Below, in pieces: positions 1 through 8,238 of a DNA stretch of 55,429 bases (position 1 is the stretch's first letter; each line of letters starts with the position of its first letter). The position numbers were made by a program, and so were the translations under genes. The stretch comes from Pedobacter sp. Leaf176 (lineage in GTDB: Bacteria > Bacteroidota > Bacteroidia > Sphingobacteriales > Sphingobacteriaceae). The stretch lies in the NCBI RefSeq assembly GCF_001424305.1, contig NZ_LMPD01000006.1, forward strand, positions 633,566 to 688,994, given 5' to 3'. The notes beneath the pieces were generated by a model that was not told the origin of the DNA, ran no database searches, and worked only from the letters and a program-made list of their open reading frames with translations.

Positions 1-290
1 CAAGGCAAACTTTAATATCACAGTTTCTTAACTCGTAAACTTTATCCATTTCAATTTATAATATACGTTAGACAGATGATGGTGCAAATTGTTATTCAAA
101 TCGACAAAATTATCTGTCAAATAACTTATAAAATTGTGTTAATCGTGTTCTTTCGTAAGCTTCCTATTATCAGCAACTTGCTCATATAGAAATTAGTTCC
201 TGGGCCGTTTAATAAACATTGTGAGTAAAATTTTAGTCGTAGCCAGCATAATTTTAATCATATTTGGGATTTGAAAAACTGAACCAATTA
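1..290. other. Intergenic, left edge of the window
   Basis: This AT-rich stretch precedes the topoisomerase gene. I see no reading frame with coding character: the minus-strand frame at 193-396 mostly overlaps topB and looks like a shadow. No clear promoter box stands out. Confidence 0.5.
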
Positions 291-2129
291 ATGAAGATTG
301 TAATTGCAGAGAAGCCTTCTGTTGGTCGTGAACTTGCAAAAGTTTTCGGCGCCACGACAAGAAAAGACGGATATATTGAGGGAAAAGGGTATTCATTTAC
401 CTGGGCATTCGGGCATCTTTTACAATTAGCACCTCCACAAGATTATGGTTTTATTGGCTGGCGGAAACAACACTTACCCATGTTGCCGGCAAAGTTTAAA
501 CTTGCGGTTAGAAAGATAAAAACGAAAGATGGTTTTATAGAAGACCCGGCCGTCCGGAAACAGCTCGATACCATCAAAAAGCTTTTCGATGAAGCGACAG
601 AAATTATTGTTGCTACTGATGCCGGGCGTGAGGGAGAGCTTATTTTCCGCTATATTTATTACTACCTGAAATGTAAAAAACCTTTTAAAAGACTATGGAT
701 TTCATCGCAAACAGATGAAGCAATAAAAGATGGTTTCAGAAATTTAAAGCCTGGGACAGATTACGACACACTTTTTAATTCGGCACATTGCCGATCGGAG
801 TCTGACTGGCTTGTTGGTATGAACGCTACACAAGCACTGAGCATATCTGCAGGTAACCGAACGGTACTTTCATTAGGTCGCGTGCAGACACCTACCCTCG
901 TTATGATTTGCGCCAGGTTTCTTGAAATAAAAAATTTTGTACCGCAAACTTATTATCAAATCAGCATTTTGCTTACCAAAGATGAGCAGACTTTTAAAGC
1001 TGTTTCGATAAGTAATTATAAAAATAAGGAAGAGGTTGAAGCGATTTTTAAACTTGTAGAAGATGTACCTTCAGGATGTAACAATGGTGGTAATATTACG
1101 GCCGTAGAAGCAAAGCCAAGAAAAGAACCGCCACCGCTTTTACATGATTTAAGCTCTTTACAACAGGAAGCGAATAAGAAAAAAGGCTTTACGGCAGACC
1201 AAACGCTTAACATTCTGCAAAATCTTTACGAAAGTAAACTGGTTTCTTATCCCCGTACCGGGAGCCGCTATATCGGTGATGATGTTTTTGCGGAAGTACC
1301 TGCTTTGATTGAGAAATTTACAAATCATCCTGATTTCGGAAAACAGGCCCAGTTTTTACAAACCATCAGCTTAAATAAAAGGAGCGTAAATGCTAAAAAA
1401 GTAACCGATCACCATGCAGTGCTTCCTACCGGTGTAGAAGCCTACGGTTTAAGTACTGATAAACAAGCCGTTTACGACATGGTTGTTGGCAGGATGATCG
1501 AAGCCTTTCATCAGGAATGCCTGAAAGAATTAACTAAAATTACCGTCCAATCCGGAACTTCATTTGTTGCAAATGGAACGGTAATCCGCTCTGCGGGCTG
1601 GCGTTCTGTTTTTAATGAAACCGACGATGATAAAAAAGACGAAGATAATGCAGCCTTACCAAAGGTCGCTGTTGGTGAACAGTTACCCATAACAGAAAAG
1701 GCTTTGCTGGAAAAACAAACCAAGCCAAAGGCGATGTACAATGAGGCTTCTTTATTAAAAGCCCTGGAAACATCAGGAAAGGAAATTGAAGATGAAGAGT
1801 TGCGTTATGCCATGAAAGACAGTGGTTTAGGAACACCTGCTACCCGTGCATCGATAATTGAAACCCTGATTACCCGGGAATACATAAGTCGAGAGAAACG
1901 AAATTTAATACCTACGAACAAAGGATTAGCTGTTTACGAAGTCGTTAAGGATAAACAAATCGCACAAGCTGAATTAACCGGGCAATGGGAAAAACGACTA
2001 GAGGAAATCAGGACAGGAGCATCTGTAAAAGACTTTAAGGCTGAAATAACAGAATATACAAAAAACATCACGAACGAATTGTTAATCGCCGGCACCACGA
2101 TATCAGCTAAACTGCAAGAGTCTACCTAA
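291..2129 (+). CDS. topB: DNA topoisomerase III (type IA)
   Basis: Type IA topoisomerase that relaxes negatively supercoiled DNA and decatenates single-stranded junctions. The start is placed on the ATG at 291, giving 612 aa, because the conserved N-terminal TOPRIM strand MKIVIAEKPSVG begins there; an in-frame TTG at 264 adds only nine unconserved residues. The TOPRIM metal motif DAGREGE is at residues 110-116. The catalytic tyrosine is Tyr320 (codon at 1248) in the motif SYPRT, where the more usual following Asp is Gly (YPRTGSRY). There are no C-terminal zinc fingers, and the protein ends soon after the core, as in many bacterial TopB proteins. It converges with the helicase gene on the other strand, leaving 79 bp between them. 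Known from the family: transesterification at the tyrosine with Mg2+ in TOPRIM. Confidence 0.93.
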   Translation: MKIVIAEKPSVGRELAKVFGATTRKDGYIEGKGYSFTWAFGHLLQLAPPQDYGFIGWRKQHLPMLPAKFKLAVRKIKTKDGFIEDPAVRKQLDTIKKLFDEATEIIVATDAGREGELIFRYIYYYLKCKKPFKRLWISSQTDEAIKDGFRNLKPGTDYDTLFNSAHCRSESDWLVGMNATQALSISAGNRTVLSLGRVQTPTLVMICARFLEIKNFVPQTYYQISILLTKDEQTFKAVSISNYKNKEEVEAIFKLVEDVPSGCNNGGNITAVEAKPRKEPPPLLHDLSSLQQEANKKKGFTADQTLNILQNLYESKLVSYPRTGSRYIGDDVFAEVPALIEKFTNHPDFGKQAQFLQTISLNKRSVNAKKVTDHHAVLPTGVEAYGLSTDKQAVYDMVVGRMIEAFHQECLKELTKITVQSGTSFVANGTVIRSAGWRSVFNETDDDKKDEDNAALPKVAVGEQLPITEKALLEKQTKPKAMYNEASLLKALETSGKEIEDEELRYAMKDSGLGTPATRASIIETLITREYISREKRNLIPTNKGLAVYEVVKDKQIAQAELTGQWEKRLEEIRTGASVKDFKAEITEYTKNITNELLIAGTTISAKLQEST

Positions 2130-2208
2130 AAAATACTGGGTAACTAAAACGCATAACATTTCCAGGGTACTGACAAATCTTCGCGCAACGATGAGTGGCC
2201 AGAAAATA

Positions 2209-4116
2209 TTACGTTCCTACAAATTCCCATGCACTGTGGTAAGCGTTCAAAGCTTCGCAATATTTTATAAAATCATCGTAAAATACCGATCTTGATAACG
2301 TTGCCCCGTCGCCGATAACAACCAGTTTCTTTCTTGCTCTGGTCATGGCAACATTCATTCGTCTAATGTCAGACAAAAAACCGATTGAGCCGTCTGAGTT
2401 GCTTCTGGTTAAGCTTATGTAAACCGCATCGCGTTCCTGTCCCTGAAAACTATCTATCGTATTAATCGAGATTTTATCTGCGTGGGCCATTAAAACCGGA
2501 TTCGACAGCATCAGCTCTTTAAGCAAATGAACCTGCTGTTTGTATGGGGAAATAACGGCAATAGAAGGGAAATCGGATGATACCAGCCGTTCTGATTGCT
2601 CAACAAGTTTTGTTAAATGCTTCAAAAGGAAGGAGGCTTCATCCGGATTTGTTGTACTTGTACCATCCGCTTTTTCATCGAAACTACAGCCTGCGGTATC
2701 AATAAACATTAAAGGACTATCTTCCGGAAACAAAGTTCGGTTTGCAACAGCAGGGTTTGCCCTCAACTTATCCTGATAAAAAATTTTAGATGAGTAACCC
2801 ATTATCCGGGTATTCATCCGATACTGCTCATTCAGCAACACAACACATTCAGGATGCATCAAAACAGATTTTTCAAGTAATGTTGTACTAAGTCCGTTTT
2901 TTGCTGCTTGATTTGATTTTATTGTTGGCGATAACTGAAAATGATCGCCCGCGAAAATCACTTTTCCGGCCTTTAATATGGGAATCCAGCAAGCCGGCTC
3001 AAGCGCTTGGCCGGCTTCATCGATTACTACAGTGTTATATTTTAAATTTTTAACGGTGTAATGGTTCGAACCGACCAGTGTGGCCGTAATAATCTGGGCA
3101 TTATTGAAGAGATTATCCATGATGTACTTTTCGGAATTTTCAATCTCACGGCCAATTTTATGAGCTTCATCAAATAAAGCTTTTCTTTGATCGCGTTCTG
3201 CTTTTCCAAAGCTGCGTTTGTATTTGTGAGCCATATTTTTGTACTCATTCGCCTGCTTCTTCAAAGCTTTTATGGACTTCATTTCAGGATGTTCAGCCAT
3301 TTTATAATCCAGTGTAGCATGAATTAAATTTTCTGAAACACGGGCAGGATTGCCAACACGAATGACATTTAATCCCTCTTCTGATAACTTTTCCGTAAGT
3401 AAATCAACTGCAGTATTACTCGGAGCGACAACCAGTATCTTCTTCTCCTGCTTGCTTAACGCTTTAATTGCCTGCACCAAGGTTGTGGTTTTACCTGTTC
3501 CCGGTGGACCGTGAACAACAGCCAGGTCTTTTGCTGATAAAATTTTATTAACTGCTTCCTGCTGAGAATTATTTAATTTATCAGATGTAAACTCATAGAA
3601 AACACGTTCAAAATCAGCTTTTTCTCCTTTAGTTAAAACGTTTATTAATCTATTTTTCGAATCATCATCTGCCAGCAAAGTTGCCTGTTTCAGTGCATTT
3701 TGCATTTCGTCATAACTGTTGTTATCGAAAAGTAAATCAACACCAAGCTTACCGTCTTTGCTCCAATCCGGCAATTCATCCAATCGCAAACTAATTTTCA
3801 TTTTATTACGACTCAAGTGAGTTATCGTACCATCTATCCTATCTGTTTTAGCATCGTGATTGGAAAACAAAACCACGGCCGACCCAAATCGAAATTGCTG
3901 TGATAAATCCTGATGTGTTGTGCGCTCGACTTCGATAGTCAGGTAATCGCCCCGGCCTACCTCGGTGTTTCGAATAGCGATGGGATACCAGGTTAAACCT
4001 AAACTTCGCCTTTCGGCGGCTGAAGTGTTTTCGGTTAATTTGATAAATAATTCATGATCAGTCTTCCGCTCCATATTGAGCAGTTCCTGAAGTCTTCTAA
4101 AATAATCTTTTGGCAA
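2209..4116 (-). CDS. Superfamily 1 helicase, UPF1/IGHMBP2 (SMUBP2) type
   Basis: ATP-dependent DNA/RNA helicase of the UPF1-like SF1 group, 635 aa. Walker A GPPGTGKT is at residues 203-210, and the DEAG motif (Walker B) is at 366-369, followed by QALEPA. Later motifs are visible: LNEQYRMN (motif III/IV region), DSFQGQERDAV (motif V) and NVAMTRARKKL (motif VI). An N-terminal beta-barrel-like region precedes the motor. The start appears to be TTG at 4116, since the conserved N-terminal sequence DYFRRLQELL lies upstream of the first ATG (4074). It lies 26 bp behind the DUF3037 gene on the same strand, so the two are probably co-transcribed, downstream of the HipA-like kinase. Bacterial members are widespread in Bacteroidota and their exact role is poorly known. 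Confidence 0.88.
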   Translation of the reverse strand: MPKDYFRRLQELLNMERKTDHELFIKLTENTSAAERRSLGLTWYPIAIRNTEVGRGDYLTIEVERTTHQDLSQQFRFGSAVVLFSNHDAKTDRIDGTITHLSRNKMKISLRLDELPDWSKDGKLGVDLLFDNNSYDEMQNALKQATLLADDDSKNRLINVLTKGEKADFERVFYEFTSDKLNNSQQEAVNKILSAKDLAVVHGPPGTGKTTTLVQAIKALSKQEKKILVVAPSNTAVDLLTEKLSEEGLNVIRVGNPARVSENLIHATLDYKMAEHPEMKSIKALKKQANEYKNMAHKYKRSFGKAERDQRKALFDEAHKIGREIENSEKYIMDNLFNNAQIITATLVGSNHYTVKNLKYNTVVIDEAGQALEPACWIPILKAGKVIFAGDHFQLSPTIKSNQAAKNGLSTTLLEKSVLMHPECVVLLNEQYRMNTRIMGYSSKIFYQDKLRANPAVANRTLFPEDSPLMFIDTAGCSFDEKADGTSTTNPDEASFLLKHLTKLVEQSERLVSSDFPSIAVISPYKQQVHLLKELMLSNPVLMAHADKISINTIDSFQGQERDAVYISLTRSNSDGSIGFLSDIRRMNVAMTRARKKLVVIGDGATLSRSVFYDDFIKYCEALNAYHSAWEFVGT

Positions 4117-4142
4117 AGTATAGGTGATTGGAATATAAATGA

Positions 4143-4526
4143 TTACAACACCAGTTGTTGGTGTAGCTTTAAGAGGGTTTCTTCTGCATCAATGCAAAAC
4201 CCGGGGTGAACTTTTGAGCATTGAACAACCGTACTCCTGGTTGCCGTTAACCAGCGAAATCGCGAGGCCATGTCGTACTGACCGATTGTCCCCGAACCTT
4301 CAGTACCAGCGCTAATTCGCTCAAAAGCCAGAAGATTTTCTTTGATTTCTTCAATATCCAATGTAGCAGCAAAAGCAGTTATCCTGTTTATATCAAGTGA
4401 AAAAATACTGCGTAAAAATTTTTGTTTGGCGCAATAAAGTACAATACCAACATTAAGAAATTCTTCACGTTCTACCCTTGGCATAATGCGAATTACAGCA
4501 TATTCAAATAAGTGTTTCTCTTGCAT
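4143..4526 (-). CDS. DUF3037 family protein
   Basis: A 127-aa protein recognised as DUF3037 from its opening (FEYAVIRIMPRVEREEFLNVGIVLYC), which is the conserved core of the family. No enzymatic motif is evident and there is no signal peptide or membrane segment, so it is probably cytosolic. Its ATG (4526) lies inside the 3' end of the HipA-like kinase gene (23-bp overlap), which implies translational coupling. I recall DUF3037 genes commonly sitting directly behind HipA-like kinases in other genomes, which suggests a functional pair, though no role is established that I can cite. The helicase gene follows by 26 bp. Confidence 0.85.
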   Translation of the reverse strand: MQEKHLFEYAVIRIMPRVEREEFLNVGIVLYCAKQKFLRSIFSLDINRITAFAATLDIEEIKENLLAFERISAGTEGSGTIGQYDMASRFRWLTATRSTVVQCSKVHPGFCIDAEETLLKLHQQLVL

Positions 4527-5295
4527 GCTGTGCTTCTTTTAAAAAAATAGCTGAATGTGCCAATCTTGTTTCCAAAAACTTTATATAGGCCTGACGGTGT
4601 TCTTCATTTGTTTTAAAAACATTTTCTCCTTCTAACCAAACGTCAGGAATTAAGGAAACAATTGAATGAATGTGTTCGGGCTTTAAAATGGAACGAAACG
4701 CTTGGTCTACCTCTTCTAAATCACCTGCCCAGGGCAACAACACATGATCTTTGATCAAAACAAAAGGTCGTTTGGCTTGCTCCTCCCAATTTTGCCATGA
4801 ATGATGGAAATACAAAGATGCACCATGGTCTATCAACCACAATTCTTTATACCATAAAAGCATGTTTGTATTGCGACAGGTCCTGTCCATATTCGTCAGA
4901 AAACAATCTAACCAAACAATCTGTGATGCCAGTTTAGAATCAACTTTAGTTACCGTAGCATCAAAAGTTATTGCGCCGGATAGATAATGTAGTGCCAGGT
5001 TTAAGCCGACACTGGCTTTCAACAAATCCTGAATTTCTTCATCAGGTTCTGTTCTGCCAAAAGCTTCATCCAAATTTGCAAAAACAAGTTCAGGAACCCT
5101 TAAACCTAAAATTCGTGCTATTTCACCGCCAATTAGCTCGGCAATCAGCGCCCTTGGGCCCTGCCCCGCCCCGCGAAACTTCAATACATATAAGAACCCA
5201 TCATCAGCTTCAGCAATGGCTGGCATGGATCCGCCCTCTCTCAAAGGTGTAACGTAGCGGGTTACGTTAACGGTTCTCAGTTGAATATCATTCAT
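4504..5295 (-). CDS. HipA-like kinase family protein
   Basis: A compact HipA-related protein kinase fold (HipA_2 type), 263 aa from the ATG at 5295; the frame also has a TTG at 5310 that adds five residues. Visible kinase features are a nucleotide-binding lysine in YVLKF (K39), the catalytic loop NMDRTCRNTN with D137 and N142 (same spacing as D309/N314 of HipA), and the metal-binding aspartate in WLIDHG (D156). It lacks the N-terminal subdomain of classical HipA, and no HipB-like HTH antitoxin gene is nearby. Instead a DUF3037 gene overlaps its end by 23 bp. It could be a toxin-type kinase with DUF3037 as partner, or a housekeeping regulatory kinase; the sequence does not decide. Confidence 0.82.
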   Translation of the reverse strand: MNDIQLRTVNVTRYVTPLREGGSMPAIAEADDGFLYVLKFRGAGQGPRALIAELIGGEIARILGLRVPELVFANLDEAFGRTEPDEEIQDLLKASVGLNLALHYLSGAITFDATVTKVDSKLASQIVWLDCFLTNMDRTCRNTNMLLWYKELWLIDHGASLYFHHSWQNWEEQAKRPFVLIKDHVLLPWAGDLEEVDQAFRSILKPEHIHSIVSLIPDVWLEGENVFKTNEEHRQAYIKFLETRLAHSAIFLKEAQHARETLI

Positions 5296-5352
5296 AAGTT
5301 GTGAGGGCAAATTTAAAAGAATTATGCCATATAATCTGAAGAGAATAATGAA

Positions 5353-5871
5353 CTAAGCTTTTCGCTTCAATTCAATAAAATTTACTATGGCCCTTTGAAA
5401 ATAAATTAAGAATAATCCAATTAATATCTTTCCGATACTAAGAATAATAAAGCCTTGATTCTGATTTATCTGTCCAGCTGACATCATCCGCTCCAATTGT
5501 ATGTAATTGAAAACATGGTTACATAGATTTGGAATTTCTGAAACAAATAAAAATCCGCCTGTAACGATTATCCCAATACTCAAAATGCTTGAGCGGTGCA
5601 GGGTCATAGAAAACTCTTCTTCTTCGAAACCGCTGTCGAGGTTGAAAATACCAATGATAGCCTGTGTTTTAAAAAGTAATAAATAAGGCACTAAAAAATT
5701 GATAAAAATAATAACGAGGTAAGAAATATAAGCGGTTGACAGATCAGAGAACCCGCTATTAAAGGAGATGGCGAGTCCGCTATAAACTTTAAATAGTACT
5801 GTAAAAATATCCTTTACAAGAAATATTCCAATAACTTTAAGAATAATTGAAAATAAACTACGAGGCGACAT
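5353..5871 (-). CDS. Uncharacterised four-TM membrane protein
   Basis: A 172-aa protein starting at the ATG at 5871; the frame extends to a TTG at 5889. Hydrophobic stretches suggest about four membrane segments: around residues 8-30, 48-70, 97-115 and 142-160. A short acidic loop (GFEEEEFS) separates the second and third. I do not recognise the family. It is on the same strand as the kinase cassette but lies upstream of it, with a gap of about 57 bp, so it may have its own transcript. Confidence 0.6.
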   Translation of the reverse strand: MSPRSLFSIILKVIGIFLVKDIFTVLFKVYSGLAISFNSGFSDLSTAYISYLVIIFINFLVPYLLLFKTQAIIGIFNLDSGFEEEEFSMTLHRSSILSIGIIVTGGFLFVSEIPNLCNHVFNYIQLERMMSAGQINQNQGFIILSIGKILIGLFLIYFQRAIVNFIELKRKA

Positions 5872-5922
5872 ATTATTAGATTTAATCAAATTTATAATAA
5901 ATCGCGAGTAAATAGCAGGATA

Positions 5923-6120
5923 TTAAAATGATTCGTAGTTATGCAAAAAATTCATTCCTTCGGGCGTGATTGATGAAGACCACTGGACCGACTCACGATT
6001 GATTTTAATATAACCTAAATTTTCGAGCTCTTCATATTGCTCATCCATTCCACCCAGTATAGCGGAATTTACTTGTTGGTTAATAACCTCTAGTAGCGAT
6101 TTTATTTCCTCTCGTTCCAT
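5923..6120 (-). CDS. Small hypothetical protein
   Basis: A 65-aa acidic protein starting at the ATG at 6120 (MEREEIKSLLEV). The frame stays open to an ATG at 6246 for 107 aa, but the added part is lysine/arginine and hydrophobic residue mixture that looks like untranslated leader. It has no membrane segment and no motif I recognise; the C-terminal half (LENLGYIKI...SSSITPEGMNFL) resembles a small winged-helix fold ending, which is only an impression. It is divergent from the + strand unit beginning at 6254. Confidence 0.5.
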   Translation of the reverse strand: MEREEIKSLLEVINQQVNSAILGGMDEQYEELENLGYIKINRESVQWSSSITPEGMNFLHNYESF

Positions 6121-6253
6121 AACTAAATTCTTTTTTGTAAGAACAAGTATTAGTGAATAAAGTTTTTGAAAGGCAGTTAGCAATTCGATTACATATATCA
6201 GAAAAAACCTTTGCCTATTTTTTCGGTTATAACTGTAATCCATCATCTTAAAA

Positions 6254-6631
6254 ATGAATGCACACGTTTATTATTTGTTTATCCTGGCAATACCTGTAGC
6301 TTGCATCGCGTGGACGGTTACTAAAGAAGAAATCTTTCGGGAGGCGAGGGAATTTTGCGTCGAAAAATCAAAAAACTGTAACAGACTGATTAAAAGAAAG
6401 TTTTTTTATGTTTTTACATGCGAATACTGTTTCAGCCATTACGTTACTGTGTTGCTTTTAATTATTACAAAGTATACTTTGATATATCCGGATTGGAGAG
6501 GATACCTGATCGCCGGCTTTTCGATGGTGTGGATTGCCAATATTTATATGAGTTTGTATAATATTATCAGAATCGATTTGAAGAAAGAAAAGATAAGAGC
6601 TGAAAAAGAAGAATCTGAGTTAAAGAAATAA
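6254..6631 (+). CDS. Small membrane protein with CxxC pair
   Basis: A 125-aa protein with an N-terminal membrane segment (residues 5-20), a charged middle, a CEYC motif at about residues 56-59 followed by two hydrophobic segments (64-77 and 84-103), and a highly charged lysine/glutamate tail. I know similar uncharacterised proteins from Sphingobacteriaceae but no function. It opens a tight + strand unit: the KTSC gene starts 9 bp after its stop and the glycosylase gene abuts that. The CxxC pair could bind metal or form a disulfide. Confidence 0.7.
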   Translation: MNAHVYYLFILAIPVACIAWTVTKEEIFREAREFCVEKSKNCNRLIKRKFFYVFTCEYCFSHYVTVLLLIITKYTLIYPDWRGYLIAGFSMVWIANIYMSLYNIIRIDLKKEKIRAEKEESELKK

Positions 6632-6640
6632 ACGATTGCT

Positions 6641-6844
6641 ATGCCATCTACAGTTATAAAACATTTTAGCTATGATGAAGCGTCCGGATCTTTAAAGATA
6701 ACTTTCGTTACGGGTATGGTTTACAAATACAATAAAGTACCTAAAAAAACATTTGAAATGCTCAAGGCTGCCGGCTCTAAGGGAAGATATTTCAACTATT
6801 ACATAAAAGATAAATATTCATTCGAAAAAGTAGAAGAAGTTTAA
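6641..6844 (+). CDS. KTSC domain protein
   Basis: A 67-aa single-domain protein. The pattern of an N-terminal I.H..Y......L.I.F..G..Y.Y..VP...F..L..A.SKG.YFN..I KDKY matches the KTSC domain, named for its conserved residues and also found fused to lysyl-tRNA synthetases; its biochemical role is unknown to me. It is cytosolic and small. Its TAA stop is followed immediately by the ATG of the Fpg/Nei-type glycosylase, so the two are almost certainly translated from one mRNA. Confidence 0.85.
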   Translation: MPSTVIKHFSYDEASGSLKITFVTGMVYKYNKVPKKTFEMLKAAGSKGRYFNYYIKDKYSFEKVEEV

Positions 6845-7582
6845 ATGCCAGAAGGTCCATCGATAGTTATTTTAAAAGAGCTGATACAAGAACTTCACTT
6901 GAAAAATGAAGAAATTTTGGAAGTTTCCGGAAATGTCAAAACCATTGATAAAGATGTGCTGCTTCACAAGAAAATAAAGGATTTTAAAACCTGGGGAAAA
7001 CACTTCCTTATTCTTTTTGATGATTTTACGGTTAGGATCCATTTATTAATGTTTGGCACCTATCTATTTGATGGGGAAAAGTCGACGCCCTTAAAACTCG
7101 GATTAACTTTTAAGAACCATCAGGTTAATTTTTACACCTGCGATATCAGATTAATCGAGGGCAGCATTAATAAGGCATATGATTTTACAGCCGATATTAT
7201 GGCAGATGAATGGAAGCCATCTAAGGCCTTAAAAAAACTGGCCGACCTGCCCGATGCGCTTATCTGTGATGAGTTACTGAACCAGGAAATATTTGCAGGA
7301 TCTGGCAATATTATAAAAAACGAAGTTTTATACCGGTCAAACATCCACCCGCTTAACAAGATAAAAGATATTCCCCTAATCAAGCTTAAATTCCTCGTTG
7401 AAGAAGTTAGACGTTACGGTTTTGATTTTTTAAAATGGAAAAAAGCAGGAACGCTTAAAAAGCATTGGCAAGTATACTCAAAAAAAGAATGCCCGTTGAA
7501 GCACAGGCTTGAGAAACAAAATTTTGGAAGATTAAAAAGATCATGTTTCTATTGTGAACATTGTCAGAATAAATACGCATAA
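6845..7582 (+). CDS. Fpg/Nei family DNA glycosylase (endonuclease VIII-like)
   Basis: Base-excision repair glycosylase/AP lyase, 245 aa. The mature N-terminus MPEGPS supplies the catalytic Pro2 and Glu3 of the family, and the conserved lysine appears in TWGKHFL. A helix-two-turn-helix segment is visible around LLNQEIFAGSGNIIKNEVLYRS, with the family's G(S)GN(I)I.NE signature. The C-terminal zinc finger is atypical: the first pair reads CPLKH rather than CxxC, while the second pair is CEHC just before QNKYA. The finger arginine (GRLKR) that contacts the lesion site is present. It abuts the KTSC gene with no gap. It may act on oxidised pyrimidines, as Nei proteins do, but substrate cannot be read from the sequence. 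Confidence 0.88.
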   Translation: MPEGPSIVILKELIQELHLKNEEILEVSGNVKTIDKDVLLHKKIKDFKTWGKHFLILFDDFTVRIHLLMFGTYLFDGEKSTPLKLGLTFKNHQVNFYTCDIRLIEGSINKAYDFTADIMADEWKPSKALKKLADLPDALICDELLNQEIFAGSGNIIKNEVLYRSNIHPLNKIKDIPLIKLKFLVEEVRRYGFDFLKWKKAGTLKKHWQVYSKKECPLKHRLEKQNFGRLKRSCFYCEHCQNKYA

Positions 7583-7636
7583 ATCAAATAAAGGTCATGA
7601 AAATTCAAAAAATTCTTTTTTTATCAAAATGAACTT

Positions 7637-7644
7637 TATATTTG
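7637..7644 (+). promoter_or_regulatory. Candidate -7 promoter element TATATTTG
   Basis: TATATTTG fits the Bacteroidota sigma-ABfr -7 consensus TAnnTTTG. No clear TTTG box stands at -33, only a T-rich run. The only thing downstream on this strand is the hairpin at 7669-7694, so if active it would produce a very short RNA. Confidence 0.35.
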
Positions 7645-7668
7645 TCTCGAGAGCGTTAATTTAGATGC

Positions 7669-7702
7669 GGGTGTACGACGAAAGTTGTATGCCCGTTTTT
7701 TA
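7669..7702 (+). terminator. Rho-independent terminator
   Basis: An 11-bp stem (7669-7679 with 7684-7694, including G-U pairs) closed by a GAAA tetraloop and followed by a T-run at 7696-7701. It points in the + direction, and so would end transcripts of the glycosylase unit before the convergent idi gene, whose stop codon overlaps the T-run. Confidence 0.75.
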
Positions 7703-8221
7703 TTTAGATGGTTTTTTTGCCTCTATAACCTTTTCAATACATATTTTAAGCCAGGGCGTATAGAGGTGTGGGTTCCGCTTTATATCTTCCTCCAATAGGG
7801 TTAAATTCATATATCTATAAGATTCAACTTCTTCTTTATTTATTTCAGGCAGCTGATCAGAAGTACCGAAAAAAACATGGTCCAATTCATGTTCAATTAA
7901 ACCATCAGGAAACTCTGCTTTATAAATAAAATTAAACCCATACGATAAAAGACAGTTCATTCCCATTTCCTCATTTAGCCTGCGTTTAGCCGCTGCCTCG
8001 TTACTTTCTCCAGACCGGGGATGACTGCAACAGGTATTCGTCCACAAGCCGCCGGAGTGGTATTTGCTTATCGACCTTTGCTGCAACAACAGTTCATTTT
8101 CAGAATTAAATACAAAAACCGAAAACGCACGATGTAGTCTCCCTTTCCTATGTGCTTCCATTTTTTCCATCTGCCCGATGGGCTTGTCATTTTCATCCAC
8201 AAGGATAACTTGTTCAATCAT
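7700..8221 (-). CDS. idi: Isopentenyl-diphosphate delta-isomerase, type 1
   Basis: Interconverts isopentenyl and dimethylallyl diphosphate, feeding isoprenoid and carotenoid synthesis in the cytosol. It is a 173-aa Nudix-fold enzyme of normal length. The active cysteine is C65 in TNTCCSHP (equivalent to C67 of the E. coli enzyme), and the second catalytic cluster is IEHELDHV with E110 and E112. The Nudix-like helix AAAKRRLNEEMG is present. It lies 17 bp behind phytoene synthase on the same strand and so is the last gene of a MerR-crtB-idi unit. It is confidently assigned by motif. Confidence 0.93.
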   Translation of the reverse strand: MIEQVILVDENDKPIGQMEKMEAHRKGRLHRAFSVFVFNSENELLLQQRSISKYHSGGLWTNTCCSHPRSGESNEAAAKRRLNEEMGMNCLLSYGFNFIYKAEFPDGLIEHELDHVFFGTSDQLPEINKEEVESYRYMNLTLLEEDIKRNPHLYTPWLKICIEKVIEAKKPSK

Positions 8222-8238
8222 CGTATAAAATAGCTAAC

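Noticed and set aside
193..396. Minus-strand frame of 67 codons at the left edge
   Set aside because: It mostly overlaps the start of topoisomerase III on the other strand and has no recognisable motif.
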